Below are positions 1 through 16,000 of a stretch of 64,000 nt of DNA, in pieces. The position numbers were made by a program, and so were the translations under genes. Origin of the DNA: Limnoperna fortunei (taxonomy: Eukaryota; Mollusca; Bivalvia; Mytilida; Modiolidae); the NCBI GenBank assembly GCA_944474755.1, contig OX104123.1, positions 68,131,898 to 68,195,897 on the forward strand, read 5' to 3'. Positions within the stretch are counted from its first letter, which is position 1, and every line of letters starts with the position of its first letter. The notes beneath the pieces are model-generated. The model searched no databases. It was not told the DNA's origin and worked only from the letters and a program-made list of their open reading frames with translations.

Positions 1-3000
1 TCCACTCATGATTAAACAATGCATGGCACATCCACAAACAATACTGGGCACATCAACACATGATTAAATAATACAGGGCACATCCACACATGATTAAACA
101 ATACATGGCACATCCACACATGATTAAACAATGCATGGCACATAAACAAACAATACTGGGCACATCAACACATGATTAAATAATACAGGGCACATCCACA
201 CATGATTAAACAATACAGGGCACATCCACACATGATTAAACAATGCATGGCACATCCACACATTATTAAACAATACAGGGCACATCAACACATGATTAAA
301 CAATACAGGGCACATCAAGCACAATACAGGGCACATCCACACATGATTAAACAATACTGGGCACATCAACACATGATTAAACAATACAGGGCACATCCAC
401 ACATGATTAAACAATGCATGGCACATCCACAAACAATACTGGGCACATCAACATATGATTAAACAATACACGGCACATCCACACATAATTAAACAATGCA
501 TGGCACATCCACAAACAATACTGGGCACATCAACACATGATTAAATAATACAGGGCACATCCACACATGATTAAACAATACAGGACACATCCACACATGA
601 TTAAACAATGCATGGCACATCCACACATGATTAAACAATACATGGCACATCCACACATGATTAAACAATACTGGGCACATCAACACATGATTAAATAATA
701 CAGGGCACATCCACACATGATTAAACAATACAGGGCACATCCACACATTATTAAACAATACAGGGCACATCCACACATGATTAAACAATACTGGGCACAT
801 CAACACATGATTAAACAATACAGGGCACATCCACACATGATTAAACAATACAGGGCACATCCACACATGATTAAACAATACTGGGCACATCCACACATGA
901 TTAAACAATACAGGGCACATCCACACATGATTAAACAATACAGGGCACATCAACACATGATTAAACAACGCATGGCACATCCACACATTATTAAACAATA
1001 CAGGGCACATCCACACATGATTAAACAATACTGGGCACATCAACACATGATTAAACAATACAGGGCACATCCACACATGATTAAACAATACTGGGCACAT
1101 CAACACATGATTAAACAATACAGGGCACATCCAAACATGATTAAACAATACTGGGCACATCAACACATGATTAAACAATACATGGCACATCCACAAACAA
1201 TACAGGGCACATCCACAAACAATACAGGGCACATCCACTCATGATTAAACAATGCATGGCACATCCACAAACAATACTGGGCACATCAACACATGATTAA
1301 ATAATACAGGGCACATCCACACATGTATAAACAATACATGGCACATCCACACATGATTAAACAATGCATGGCACATCCACAAACAATACTGGGCACATCA
1401 ACACATGATTAAATAATACAGGGCACATCCACACATGATTAAACAATACATGGCACATCCACACATGATTAAACAATACTGGGCACATCAACACATGATT
1501 AAACAATACAGGGCACATCAACACATGATTAAACAACGCATGGCACATCCACACATTATTAAACAATACAGGGCACATCCACACATGATTAAACAATACT
1601 GGGCACATCAACACATGATTAAACAATGCATGGCACATCCACAAACAATACTGGGCACATCAACACATGATTATATAATACAGGGCACATCCACACATGA
1701 TTAAACAATACAGGGCACATCCACACATGATTAAACAATACTGGGCACATCAACACATGATTAAACAATACAGGGCACATCCACACATGATTAAACAATA
1801 CTGGGCACATCAACACATGATTAAACAATACATGGCACATCCACACATGATTAAACAATACTGGGCACATCAACACATGATTAAACAATACAGGGCACAT
1901 CCAAACATGATTAAACAATACTGGGCACATCAACACATGATTAAACAATACATGGCACATCCACAAACAATACAGGGCACATCCACAAACAATACAGGGC
2001 ACATCCACTCATGATTAAACAATGCATGGCACATCCACAAACAATACTGGGCACATCAACACATGATTAAATAATACAGGGCACATCCACACATGATTAA
2101 ACAATACATGGCACATCCACACATGATTAAACAATGCATGGCACATCCACAAAAAATACTGGACACATCAACACATGATTAAATAATACAGGGCACATCC
2201 ACACATGATTAAACAATACAGGGCACATCCACACATGATTAAACAATGCATGGCACATCCACACATTATTAAACAATACAGGGCACATCAACACATGATT
2301 AAACAATACAGGGCACATCAAGCTCAATACAGGGCACATCCACACATGATTAAACAATACTGGGCACATCAACACATGATTAAACAATACAGGGCACATC
2401 CACACATGATTAAACAATGCATGGCACATCCACAAACAATACTGGGCACATCAACATATGATTAAACAATACACGGCACATCCACACATATTTAAACAAT
2501 GCATGGCACATCCACAAACAATACTGGGCACATCAACACATGATTAAATAATACAGGGCACATCCACACATGATTAAACAATACATGGCACATCCACACA
2601 TGATTAAACAATGCATGGCACATCCACACATGATTAAACAATACATGGCACATCCACACATGATTAAACAATACTGGGCACATCAACACATGATTAAATA
2701 ATCCAGGGCACATCCACACATGATTAAACAATACAGGGCACATCCACACATCATTAAACAATACAGGGCACATCCACACATGATTAAACAATACTGGGCA
2801 CATCAACACATGATTAAACAATACAGGGCACATCCACACATGATTAAACAATACAGGGCACATCCACACATGATTAAACAATACTGGGCACATCCACACA
2901 TGATTAAACAATACAGGGCACATCCACACATGATTAAACAATACAGGGCACATCAACACATGATTAAACAACGCATGGCACATCCACACATTATTAAACA

Positions 3001-4332
3001 ATACAGGGCACATCCACACATGATTAAACAATACTGGGCACATCAACACATGATTAAACAATGCATGGCACATCCACAAACAATACTGGGCACATCAACA
3101 CATGATTAAATAATACAGGGCACATCCACACATGATTAAACAATACAGGGCACATCCACACATGATTAAACAATACTGGGCACATCAACACATGATTAAA
3201 CAATACAGGGCACATCCACACATGATTAAACAATACTGGGCACATCAACACATGATTAAACAATACAGGGCACATCCACACATGATTAAACAATACTGGG
3301 CACATCAACACATGATTAAACAATACAGGGCACATCCACACATGATTAAACAATACTGGGCACATCAACACATGATTAAACAATACAGGGCACATCAACA
3401 CATGATTAAACAATACTGGGCACATCAACACATGATTAAACAATACAGGGCACATCCACACATGATTAAACAATACTGGGCACATCTACACATGATTAAA
3501 CAATACAGGGCACATCCACACATGATTAAACAATGCATGGCACATCCACACACAATACTGGGCACATCAACACATGATTAAATAATACAGGGCACATCCA
3601 CACATGATTAAACAATACAGGGCACATCCACACATGATTAAACAACGCATGGCACATCCACAAACAATACTGGGCACATCAACACATGATTAAATAATAC
3701 AGGGCACATCCACACATGATTAAACAATACTGGGCACATCCACACATGATTAAACAATGCATGGCACATCCACAAACAATACTGGGCACATCAACACATG
3801 ATTAAACAATACAGGGCACATCCACACATGATTAAACAATACAGGGCACATCCACAAACAATACTTGGCACAAACAATACATGGCACATCCACAAACAAT
3901 ACAGGGCACATCCACAAACAATACAGGGCACTTCCATACAATAACATGATTAAACAATACAGGGCACATCCACAAACAATACTGGGCACATCCAGCACAA
4001 TAGAATGATTAAACAATACAGGGCACATCCACAAACAATACAGGGCACATCCACAAACAATACAGGGCACATCCACAAACAATACACGGCACATCCACAA
4101 ACAATACAGGGCACTTCCAGAAACAATACAGGGCACATCCACAAACAATACAGGGCACATCCACAAACAATACAGGGCACATCCACAAACAATACTAGGC
4201 ACATCCACAAACAATACTGTTCACCCACAAACAATACATGGCACATCCAGCACAATAACATGATTAAACAATACAGGGCACATCCACAAACAATACAGGG
4301 CACATCCAGCACAATAACATGATTAAACAATA

Positions 4333-4540
4333 AGACGAAATAACAAAACAAGAATCAAATGGAAAGAATGAAACCCATAAAAATAATGCAAAATCTTGGT
4401 GGACTACAAATCTAGCACAAAATCATCAAATTTCACACCAAAACAAAAACCCAGGGATGAACTGTGGTACAAACTGGGTTAGATGAACTTGGGTACTGAG
4501 TTAAACAAAAACAAGGCTGAATTTGGGTACTATATGGGCA
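4333..4540. repeat. Captured intron-flank block, copy 1
   Basis: About 205 bp of non-satellite sequence (gacgaaataacaaaacaaga... to gaatttgggtactatatggg) inside the satellite. It also occurs at 8837-9043 and 9633-9838. The third copy is contiguous with the normal 3' part of the intron before exon A, so the other two look like copies of that flank carried into the array by duplication. Confidence 0.9.
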
Positions 4541-7500
4541 CATCTACAAACAATACACGGCACATCCACAAACAATACAGGGCACTTCCAGCACAATAAA
4601 AAAAAAAAAAGTATGATTAAACAATACACGGCATCCACAAACAATACAGGGCACATCCACAAACAATACAAGGTGCATCCACAAACAATACTGGGCACAA
4701 ACAATACACGGCACATCCACAAACAATACTTGGCATATCCACAAACAATACAGGGCACATCCACAAACAATACAGGGCACTTCCAGCACAATAACATGAT
4801 TAAACAATACAGGGCACATCCACAAACAATACTGGGCACATCCAGCACAATAGAATGATTAAACAATACAGGGCACATCCACAAACAATACAGGGCACAT
4901 CCACAAACAATACACAGCACATCCACAAACAATACACGGCACATCCACAAACAATACAGGGCACTTCCAGAAACACTTGATTAAACAATACAGGGCACAT
5001 CAACACATGATTAACCAATACAGGGCACATCCACAAACAATACATGGCACATCCACACATGATTAAATAATACAGGTCACATCCACACATGATTAAACAA
5101 TACATGGCACATCCACAAACAATACTGGGCACATCAACACATGATTAACCAATACAGGGCACATCCACAAACAATACATGGCACATCCACACATGATTAA
5201 ATAATACAGGGCACATCCACACATGATTAAACAATACATGGCACATCCACAAACAATACAGGGCACATCCACAAACAATACAGGGCACATCCACACATGA
5301 TTAAACAATGCATGGCACATCCACAAACAATACTGGGCACATCAACACATGATTAAATAATACAGGGCACATCCACACATGATTAAACAATACATGGCAC
5401 ATCCACAAACAATACTGGGCACATCAACACATGATTAAACAATACAGGGCACATCCACACATGATTAAACAATGCATGGCACATCCACAAACAATACTGG
5501 GCACATCAACACATGTTTAAACAATACAGGGCACATCCACACATGATTAAACAATGCATGGCACATCCACAAACAATACTGGGCACATCAACACATGATT
5601 AAATAATACAGGGCACATCCACACATGATTAAACAATGCATGGCATATCCAAAAACAATACTGGGCACATCAACACATGATTAAACAATACAGGGCACAT
5701 CCACAAACAATACACGGCACATCCACAAACTACAGGGCACTTCCAGCACAATACAAAAACAAAAAAAAACATGATTAAACAATACACGGCATCCACAAAC
5801 AATACAGGGCACATCCACACATGATTAAACAATACAGGGCACATCCACAAACAATACTGGGCACAAACAATACAGGGCACATCCACACATGATTAAACAA
5901 TACAGGGCACATCCACAAACAATACTGGGCACAAACAATACACGGCACATCCACAAACAATACTTGGCATATCCACAAACAATACAGGGCACATCCACAA
6001 ACAATACAGGGCACATCCACAAACAATACTGGGCACATCCAGCACAATAGAATGATTAAACAATACAGGGCACATCCACAAACAATACAGGGCACATCCA
6101 CAAACAATACACGGCACATCCACAAACAATACAGGGCACTTCCAGAAACAATACAGGGCACATCCACAAACAATACAGGGCCCATCCACAAACAATACTG
6201 GGCACCCACAAACAATACAGGGCACATCCAGAAACAATACTGGGCACCCACAAACAATACAGGGCACATCCACAAACAATACAGGGCACATCCACAAACA
6301 ATACAAGGTGCATCCACAAACAATACTGGGCACAAACAATACACGGCACATCCACAAACAATACTTGGCATATCCACAAACAATACAGGGCACATCCACA
6401 AACAATACAGGGCACTTCCAGCACAATAACATGATTAAACAATACAGGGCACATCCACAAACAATACTGGGCACATCCAGCACAATAGAATGATTAAACA
6501 ATACAGGGCACATCCACAAACAATACAGGGCACATCCACAAACAATACACAGCACATCCACAAACAATACACGGCACATCCACAAACAATACAGGGCACT
6601 TCCAGAAACACTTGATTAAACAATACAGGGCACATCAACACATGATTAACCAATACAGGGCACATCCACAAACAATACATGGCACATCCACACATGATTA
6701 AATAATACAGGTCACATCCACACATGATTAAACAATACATGGCACATCCACAAACAATACTGGGCACATCAACACATGATTAACCAATACAGGGCACATC
6801 CACAAACAATACATGGCACATCCACACATGATTAAATAATACAGGGCACATCCACACATGATTAAACAATACATGGCACATCCACAAACAATACAAGGCA
6901 CATCCACAAACAATACAGGGCACATCCACACATGATTAAACAATGCATGGCACATCCACAAACAATACTGGGCACATCAACACATGATTAAATAATACAG
7001 GGCACATCCACACATGATTAAACAATACATGGCACATCCACAAACAATACTGGGCACATCAACACATGATTAAACAATACAGGGCACATCCACACATGAT
7101 TAAACAATGCATGGCACATCCACAAACAATACTGGGCACATCAACACATGATTAAACAATACAGGGCACATCCACACATGATTAAACAATGCATGGCACA
7201 TCCACAAACAATACTGGGCACATCAACACATGATTAAATAATACAGGGCACATCCACACATGATTAAACAATGCATAGCATATCCAAAAACAATACTGGG
7301 CACATCAACACATGATTAAACAATACAGGGCACATCCACACATGATTAAACAATGCATGGCACATCTACAAACAATACTGGGCAGATCAACACATGATTA
7401 AATAATACAGGGCACATCCACACATGATTAAACAATACATGGCACATCCACACATAATTAAACAATACAGGGCACATCCACACATGATTAAACAATGCAT

Positions 7501-8836
7501 GGCACATCCACAAACAATACTGGGCACATCAACACATGATTAAATAATACAGGGCACATCCACACATGATTAAACAATACAGGGCACATCCACACATGAT
7601 TAAACAATACAGGGCACATCCACACATGATTAATGCATGGCACATCCACAAACAATACTGGGCACATCAACACATGATTAAATAATACAGGGCACATCCA
7701 CACATGATTAAACAATGCATGGCACATCCACAAACAATACTGGGCACATCAACACATGATTAAACAATACAGGGCACATCCACACATGATTAAACAATGC
7801 ATGGCACATCCACAAACAATACTGGGCACATCACAACACATGATTAAATAATACAGGGCACATCCACACATGATTAAACAATACAGGGCACATCCACACA
7901 TGATTAAACAATACAGGGCACATCCACACATGATTAAACAATACAGGGCACATCCACTCATGATTAAACAATGCAGGGCACATCCACAAACAATACAGGG
8001 TGCAACCACAAACAATACAGGGCACATCCACACAAAATACAGGGCACATCCACACATGATTAAACAATACAGGGCACATCCACAAACAATACACGGCACA
8101 TCCACAAACTACAGGGCACTTCCAGCACAATACAAAAACAAAAAAAAACATGATTAAACAATACACGGCATCCACAAACAATACAGGGCACATCCACACA
8201 TGATTAAACAATACAGGGCACATCCACAAACAATACTGGGCACAAACAATACAGGGCACATCCACACATGATTAAACAATACAGGGCACATCCACAAACA
8301 ATACTGGGCACAAACAATACACGGCACATCCACAAACAATACTTGGCATATCCACAAACAATACAGGGCACATCCACAAACAATACAGGGCACTTCCAGC
8401 ACAATAACATGATTAAACAATACAGGGCACATCCACAAACAATACTGGGCACATCCAGCACAATAGAATGATTAAACAATACAGGGCACATCCACAAACA
8501 ATACAGGGCACATCCACAAACAATACACGGCACATCCACAAACAATACAGGGCACTTCCTGAAACAATACAGGGCACATCCACAAACAATACAGGGCACA
8601 TCCACAAACAATACTGGGCACCCACAAACAATACAGGGCACATCCACAAACAATACTGGGCACCCACAAACAATACAGGGCACATCCACAAACAATACAG
8701 GGCACATCCACAAACAATACTGGGCACCCACAAACAATACATGGCACATCCAGCACAATAACATGATTAAACAATACAGGGCACATCCACAAACAATACA
8801 GGGCACATCCAGCACAATAACATGATTAAACAATAA

Positions 8837-9043
8837 GACGAAATAACAAAACAAGAAACAAATGGAAAGAATGAAACCCATAAAAATAATGCAAAATCAT
8901 GGTGGACTAAAAATCTAGCACAAAATCATCAAATTTCACACCAAAACAAAAACCCAGGGATGAACTGTGGTACAAACTGGGTTAGATGAACTTGGGTACT
9001 AACTGAGTTAAACAAAACTAAGGCTGAATTTGGGTACTATATG
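8837..9043. repeat. Captured intron-flank block, copy 2
   Basis: Nearly identical to 4333-4540 and 9633-9838. It sits 4504 bp after copy 1 and 796 bp before copy 3, so segments of about 4.5 and 0.8 kb were duplicated as blocks. Confidence 0.9.
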
Positions 9044-9632
9044 GGCACATCTACAAACAATACACGGCACATCCACAAACAATACAGGGCACTTCCAGCA
9101 CAATAAAAAAACAAAAAGTATGATTAAACAATACACGGCATCCACAAACAATACAGGGCACATCCACAAACAATACAAGGTGCATCCACAAACAATACTG
9201 GGCACAAACAATACACGGCACATCCACAAACAATGCTTGGCATATCCACAAACAATACAGGGCACATCCACAAACAATACAGGGCACTTCCAGCACAATA
9301 ACATTATTAAACAATACAGGGCACATCCACAAACAATACTGGGCACATCCAGCACAATAACATGATTAAACAATACAGGGCACATCCACAAACAATACAG
9401 GGCACATCCACAAACAATACACAGCACATCCACAAACAATACAGGGCACTTCCAGAAACAATACAGGGCACATCCACAAACAATACAGGGCACATCCACA
9501 AACAATACTGGCACATCCACAAACAATACTGGGCACATCCACAAACAATACAGGGCACATCCACAAACAATACTGGGCACATCCACAAACAATACAGGGC
9601 ACATCCAGCACAATAACATAATTAAACAATAA

Positions 9633-9838
9633 GACGAAATAACAAAACAAGAAACAAACGGAAAGAATGAAACCCATAAAAATAATGCAAAATCATGGTG
9701 GACTAAAAATCTAGCACAAAATCATCAAATTTCACACCAAAACAAAAACCCAGGGATGAACTGTGGTACAAACTGGGTTAGATGAACTTGGGTACTGAGT
9801 TAAACAAAAACAGGGCTGAATTTGGGTACTATATGGGT
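9633..9838. repeat. Intron-flank block, copy 3 (native position)
   Basis: This copy leads directly into single-copy intron sequence (9843-9918) and the acceptor of exon A. It is the likely source of the two copies inside the satellite. Confidence 0.85.
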
Positions 9839-9918
9839 TAATGAAAACCTTATAAGAACTCTGGTACTAACTGGGTAAACAAAGTATGTATTACCTTTAA
9901 CATTTCATTTTGTTTTAG

Positions 9919-10081
9919 AACAACTGTAAAGTACATTGAGAAGTCTTTACCAGAAAATTCTGTATCACTATGGCAACAAAGAGGCAATGCTGATCATATA
10001 ATAATACTGGACTGGAGTTCTAAGTTAGTGGACTGTAATACAGGGACCACGATCAGAACACTCAAAGATGCTTTATTTAAA
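9919..10081 (+). CDS. USP8: USP8 exon A: rhodanese domain, middle part
   Basis: Acceptor tttcattttgttttag precedes 9919; the donor gtaagtgg follows 10081. The first base completes a codon from an upstream exon, then 54 codons follow (residues 1-54). Segments such as [16 protein letters not shown] and [13 protein letters not shown] match the USP8 rhodanese domain, where human USP8 has a similar RGN...LLDW and GTTLRSLKDALFK. In USP8 this domain is a catalytically inactive binding module for the ligase NRDP1. The last 55 nt of the exon, with the donor, are tandemly repeated downstream. Confidence 0.92.
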
Positions 10082-13000
10082 GTAAGTGGACTGTAATATA
10101 GGAACAATGATCAGAACACTCAAAGATGCTTTATTTAAAGTAAGTGGACTGTAATACAGGGACCACGATCAGAACACTCAAAGATGCTTTATTTAAAGTA
10201 AGTGGACTGTAATATGTGAACCATGATCAGAACACTCAAAGATGCTTTATTTAATGTAAGTGGACTGTAATACAGGGACCATGATCAGAACACTCAAAGA
10301 TGTTGTATTTAAAGTAAGCGGATTGTAATACAGGGACCAGGATCAGAACACTCAAAGATGCTTTATTTAATGTAAGTGGATTGTAATACAGGGACCACGA
10401 TCAGAACACTCAAATATGCTGTATTTAAAGTAAGTGGATTGTAATACAGGGACCACGATCAGAACACTCAAAGATGCTTTATTTAAAGTAAGTGGACCTC
10501 AATACAGGGACCACGATCAGAACACTCAAAGATGCTGTATTTAAAGTAAGTGGACCGTAATACAGGGACCACGATCAGAACACTCAAAGATTCAACATTT
10601 TGGCCAGAAACTTGCTGTTCCATTAATGTAACACACAATATATTGAACCAGATAATTAAAGCATGTGTCGCTATTTATAAGATTAATATGTCATACACAT
10701 AAGCTTTCCATTGGGAGTTACTGTTTTGCAATTGGAACAGCCCTTAAAGACACGCCCTCCTCATCATGTGTTGCAATTGGAACAGCCCTTAAAGACACGC
10801 CCTCCTCATCATGTGTTGCAATTGGAACAGACCTTAAAGACACGCCCTCCTCATCATGTGTTGCAATTGGAACAGTCCTTCAAGACACACCCTCCTCATC
10901 ATGTGTTGCAATTGGAACAGACCTTAAAGACACGCCCTCCTCATCATGTGTTGCAATTGGAACAGCCCTTAAAGACACGCCCTCCTCATCATGTGTTGCA
11001 ATTGGAACAGACCTTAAAGACACGCCCTCCTCATCATGTGTTGCAATTGGAACAGCCCTTAAAGACACGCCCTCATCATCATGTGTTGCAATTGGAACAG
11101 CCCTTAAAGACACGCCCTCCTCATCATGTGTTGCAATTGGAACAGCCCTTAAAGACACGCCCTCCTCATCATGTGTTGCAATTGGAACAGCCCTTAAAGA
11201 CATGCCCTCCTCATCAGTTTTGCTAAATTGGAACAGCCCTTCAAGACACGCCCTCCTCATCATGTGTTGCAATTAGAACAGCCCTTCAAGACACGCCCTC
11301 CTCATCATGTGTTGCTCATAAATAAATTATTATTTTACCAGGGTTGTGGTCTCAAAATGTTTGAGGCATGTCATATCAGAATTATATTTTAACAACTATT
11401 GATAGTTTTGTTATTATCAAGTTTCTCTAGGAACAAGGGCTATGGCGTTCAACTATTTGTTGTTGGTCTAAGTATGACAATATAAATCGGTGTCTTATTT
11501 CTAGACAAGGGATATGACCAGTGGTTGCTGTATTATCCTCAGTTCTGTCTTTTATTTCAGTAGGATTCTACTGTGATAATAAAGAGTGAGCCTTTAGTTC
11601 TAGACAAGGGATATGACCAGTGGTTGCTGTATTATCCTCAGTTCTGTCTTTTATTTCAGTATAATTCTACTGTGATAATAAAGAGTGAGCCTCTAATTCT
11701 AGACAAGGGATATGACCAGTGGTCGTTGTATTATCCTCAGTTCTGTCTTTTATTTCAGTAGGATTCTACTGTGATAATAAAGAGTGAGCCTTTAGTTCTA
11801 GACAGGGGATATGACCAGTGGTTGTTGTATTATCCTCAGTTCTGTCTTTTATTTCAGTATAATTCTACTGTGATAATAAAGAGTGAGCCTTTAGTTCTAG
11901 ACAAGGGATATGACCAGAGGTCGTTGTATTATCCTCAGTTCTGTCTTTTATTTCAGTTTGATTCTACTGTGATAATAAAGAGTGAGCCTTTAGTTCTAGA
12001 CAGGGGATATGACCAGTGGTCGTTGTATTATCCTCAGTTCTGTCTTTTATTTCAGTTTGATTCTACTGTGATAATAAAGAGTGAGCCTTGAGTTCTAGAC
12101 AAGGGATATGACCAGTGGTTGCTGTATTATCCTCAGTTTTGTCTTTTATTTCAGTTTGATTCTACTGTGATAATAAAGAGTGAGCCTTGAGTTCTAGACA
12201 AGGGATATGACCAGTGGTTGCTGTATTATCCTCAGTTCTGTCTTTTATTTCAGTATAATTCTACTGTGATAATAAAGAGTGAACGTTTAGTTCTAGACAA
12301 GGGATATGACCAGTGGTTGCTGTATTATCCTCAGTTCTGTCTTTTATTTCAGTTTGATTCTACTGTGATAATAAAGAGTGAGCCTTTAGTTCTAAACAAG
12401 GGATATGACCAGTGGTTGCTGTATTATCCTCAGTTCTGTCTTTTATTTCAGTTTGATTCTACTGTGATAATAAAGAGTGAACCTTTAGTTCTAGACAGGG
12501 GATATGACCAGTGGTTGCTGTATTATCCTCAGTTCTGTCTTTTATTTCAGTTTGATTCTACTGTGATAATAAAGAGTGAGCCTTTAGTTCTAGACAGGGG
12601 ATATGACCAGTGGTTACTGTATTATCCTCAGTTCTGTCTTTTATTTCAGTATAATTCTACTGTGATAATAAAGAGTGAACCTTTAGTTCTAGACAGGGGA
12701 TATGACCAGTGGTTGTTGTATTATCCTCAGTTCTGTCTTTTATTTCAGTAGGATTCTACTGTGATAATAAAGAGTGAGCCTTTAGTTCTAGACAAGGGAT
12801 ATGACCAGTGGTCGTTGTATTATCCTCAGTTTTGTCTTTTATTTCAGTAGGATTCTAATGTGATAATAAAGTGTGAGCCTTTAGTTCTAGACAAGGGATA
12901 TGACCAGTGGTCGTTGTATTATCCTCAGTTCTGTCTTTTATTTCAGTAGGATTCTACTGTGATAATAAAGAGTGAGCCTTTAGTTCTAGACAGGGGATAT

Positions 13001-16000
13001 GACCAGTGGTTGTTGTATTATCCTCAGTTTTGTCTTTTATTTCATTATAATTCTACTGTGATAATAAAGAGTGTGCCTTTAGTTCTAGACAGGGGATATG
13101 ACCAGTGGTTGTTGTATTATCCTCAGTTTTGTCTTTTATTTCATTATAATTCTACTGTGATAATAAAGAGTGTGCCTTTAGTTCTAGACAGGGGATATGA
13201 CCAGTGGTTGCTGTATTATCCTCAGTTCTGTCTTTTATTTCAGTTTGATTCTACTGTGATAATAAAGAGTGAGCCTTTAGTTCTAGACAAGGGATATGAC
13301 CAGTGGTTGCTGTATTATCCTCAGTTATGTCTTTTATTTCAGTATAATTCTACTGTGATAATAAAGAGTGAGCCTTTAGTTCTAGACAAGGGATATGACC
13401 AGTGGTTGCTGTATTATCCTCAGTTTTGTCTTTTATTTCAGTTTGATTCTACTGTGATAATAAAGAGTGAGCCTTTAGTTCTAGACAAGGGATATGACCA
13501 GTGGTTGCTGTATTATCCTCAGTTCTGTCTTTTATTTCAGTAGGATTCTACTGTGATAATAAAGAGTGAGCCTTTAGTTCTAGACAGGGGATATGACCAG
13601 TGGTTGCTGTATTATCCTCAGTTCTGTCTTTTATTTCAGTTTGATTCTACTGTGATAATAAAGAGTGAGCCTTTAGTTCTAGACAAGGGATATGACCAGT
13701 GGTTGTTGTATTATCCTCAGTTCTGTCTTTTATTTCAGTTTGATTCTACTGTGATAATAAAGAGTGAGCCTTTAGTTCTAGACAAGGGATATGACCAGTG
13801 GTTGCTGTATTATCCTCAGTTCTGTCTTTTATTTCAGTAGGATTCTACTGTGATAATAAAGAGTGAGCCTTTAGTTCTAGACAGGGGATATGACCAGTGG
13901 TTGCTGTATTATCCTCAGTTCTGTCTTTTATTTCAGTTTGATTCTACTGTGATAATAAAGAGTGAGCCTTTAGTTCTAGACAAGGGATATGACCAGTGGT
14001 TGTTGTATTATCCTCAGTTTTGTCTTTTATTTCATTATAATTCTACTGTGATAATAAAGAGTGAGCCTTTAGTTCTAGACAGGGGATATGACCAGTGGTT
14101 GCTGTATTATCCTCAGTTCTGTCTTTTATTTCAGTTTGATTCTACTGTGATAATAAAGAGTGAGCCTTTAGTTCTAGACAAGGGATATGACCAGTGGTCG
14201 TTGTATTATCCTCAGTTCTGTCTTTTATTTCAGTTTGATTCTACTGTGATAATAAAGAGTGAGCCTTTAGTTCTAGACAGGGGATATGACCAGTGGTTGC
14301 TGTATTATCCTCAGTTCTGTCTTTTATTTCAGTATAATTCTACTGTGATAATAAAGAGTGAGCCTTTAGTTCTAGACAAGGGATATGACCAGTGGTTGTT
14401 GTATTATCCTCAGTTTTGTCTTTTATTTCAGTTTGATTCTACTGTGAGAATAAAGAGTGAGCCTTGAGTTCTAGACAAGGGATATGACCAGTGGTCGTTG
14501 TATTATCCTCAGTTCTGTCTTTTATTTCAGTTTGATTCTACTGTGATAATAAAGAGTGAGCCTTTAGTTCTAAACAGGGGATATGACCAGTGGTTGCTGT
14601 ATTATCCTCAGTTCTGTCTTTTATTTCAGTATAATTCTACTGTGATAATAAAGAGTGAACCTTTAGTTCTAGACAAGGGATATGACCAGTGGTTGCTGTA
14701 TTATCCTCAGTTCTGTCTTTTATTTCAGTTTGATTCTACTGTGATAATAAAGAGTGAGCCTTTAGTTCTAGACAAGGGATATGACCAGTGGTCGTTGTAT
14801 TATCCTCAGTTTTGTCTTTTATTTCAGTTTGATTCTACTGTGATAATAAAGAGTGAGCCTTTAGTTCTAGACAAGGGATATGACCAGTGGTCGTTGTATT
14901 ATCCTCAGTTTTGTCTTTTATTTCAGTTTGATTCTACTGTGATAATAAAGAGTGAGCCTTTAGTTCTAGACAAGGGATATGACCAGTGGTCGTTGTATTA
15001 TCCTCAGTTTTGTCTTTTATTTCAGTTTGATTCTACTGTGATAATAAAGAGTGAGCCTTTAGTTCTAGACAAGGGATATGACCAGTGGTCGTTGTATTAT
15101 CCTCAGTTTTGTCTTTTATTTCAGTTTGATTCTACTGTGATAATAAAGAGTGAGCCTTTAGTTCTAGACAAGGGATATGACCAGTGGTTGCTGTATTATC
15201 CTCAGTTTTGTCTTTTATTTCAGTTTGATTCTACTGTGATAATAAAGAGTGAGCCTTTAGTTCTAGACAAGGGATATGACCAGTGGTCGTTGTATTATCC
15301 TCAGTTTTGTCTTTTATTTCAGTTTGATTCTACTGTGATAATAAAGAGTGAGCCTTTAGTTCTAGACAAGGGATATGACCAGTGGTCGTTGTATTATCCT
15401 CAGTTTTGTCTTTTATTTCAGTTTGATTCTACTGTGATAATAAAGAGTGAGCCTTTAGTTCTAGACAAGGGATATGACCAGTGGTCGTTGTATTATCCTC
15501 AGTTCTGTCTTTTATTTCAGTTTGATTCTACTGTGATAATAAAGAGTGAGCCTTTAGTTCTAAACAGGGGATATGACCAGTGGTTGCTGTATTATCCTCA
15601 GTTCTGTCTTTTATTTCAGTATAATTCTACTGTGATAATAAAGAGTGAACCTTTAGTTCTAGACAAGGGATATGACCAGTGGTTGCTGTATTATCCTCAG
15701 TTCTGTCTTTTATTTCAGTTTGATTCTACTGTGATAATAAAGAGTGAGCCTTTAGTTCTAGACAGGGGATATGACCAGTGGTTGCTGTATTATCCTCAGT
15801 TCTGTCTTTTATTTCAGTATAATTCTACTGTGATAATAAAGAGTGAGCCTTTAGTTCTAGACAAGGGATATGACCAGTGGTTGCTGTATTATTCTCAGTT
15901 CTGTCTTTTATTTCAGTTTGATTCTACTGTGATAATAAAGAGTGAGCCTTTAGTTCTAGACAGGGGATATGACCAGTGGTTGTTGTATTATCCTCAGTTT

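Larger units (their letters stand above)
1..9842. repeat. Mixed 22/30-bp satellite-like array in the upstream USP8 intron
   Basis: Interspersed units of about 30 bp (acatgattaaacaatacagg + gcacatccac) and 22 bp (acaaacaatacagggcacat + cc), with variants such as aatactgggcacatcaac and aatgcatggcacatcc. Higher-order copies are visible: the segment near 124-432 recurs at 2127-2435 (offset 2003), and 4800-5132 recurs at 6435-6767 (offset 1635). The array starts before the window. Open frames on both strands come from the periodicity and are not genes. Confidence 0.95.

Noticed and set aside
124..8881. Long open frames on both strands with repeats such as HMIKQYRAHP and VWMCPVLFNH
   Set aside because: They follow the 30-bp and 22-bp satellite units, overlap on both strands, and have no start context or domain. 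They are periodicity artefacts.
10665..11276. Three overlapping open frames of 130 to 203 codons
   Set aside because: They arise from the 45-bp intronic minisatellite, which lies between two well-supported USP8 exons.
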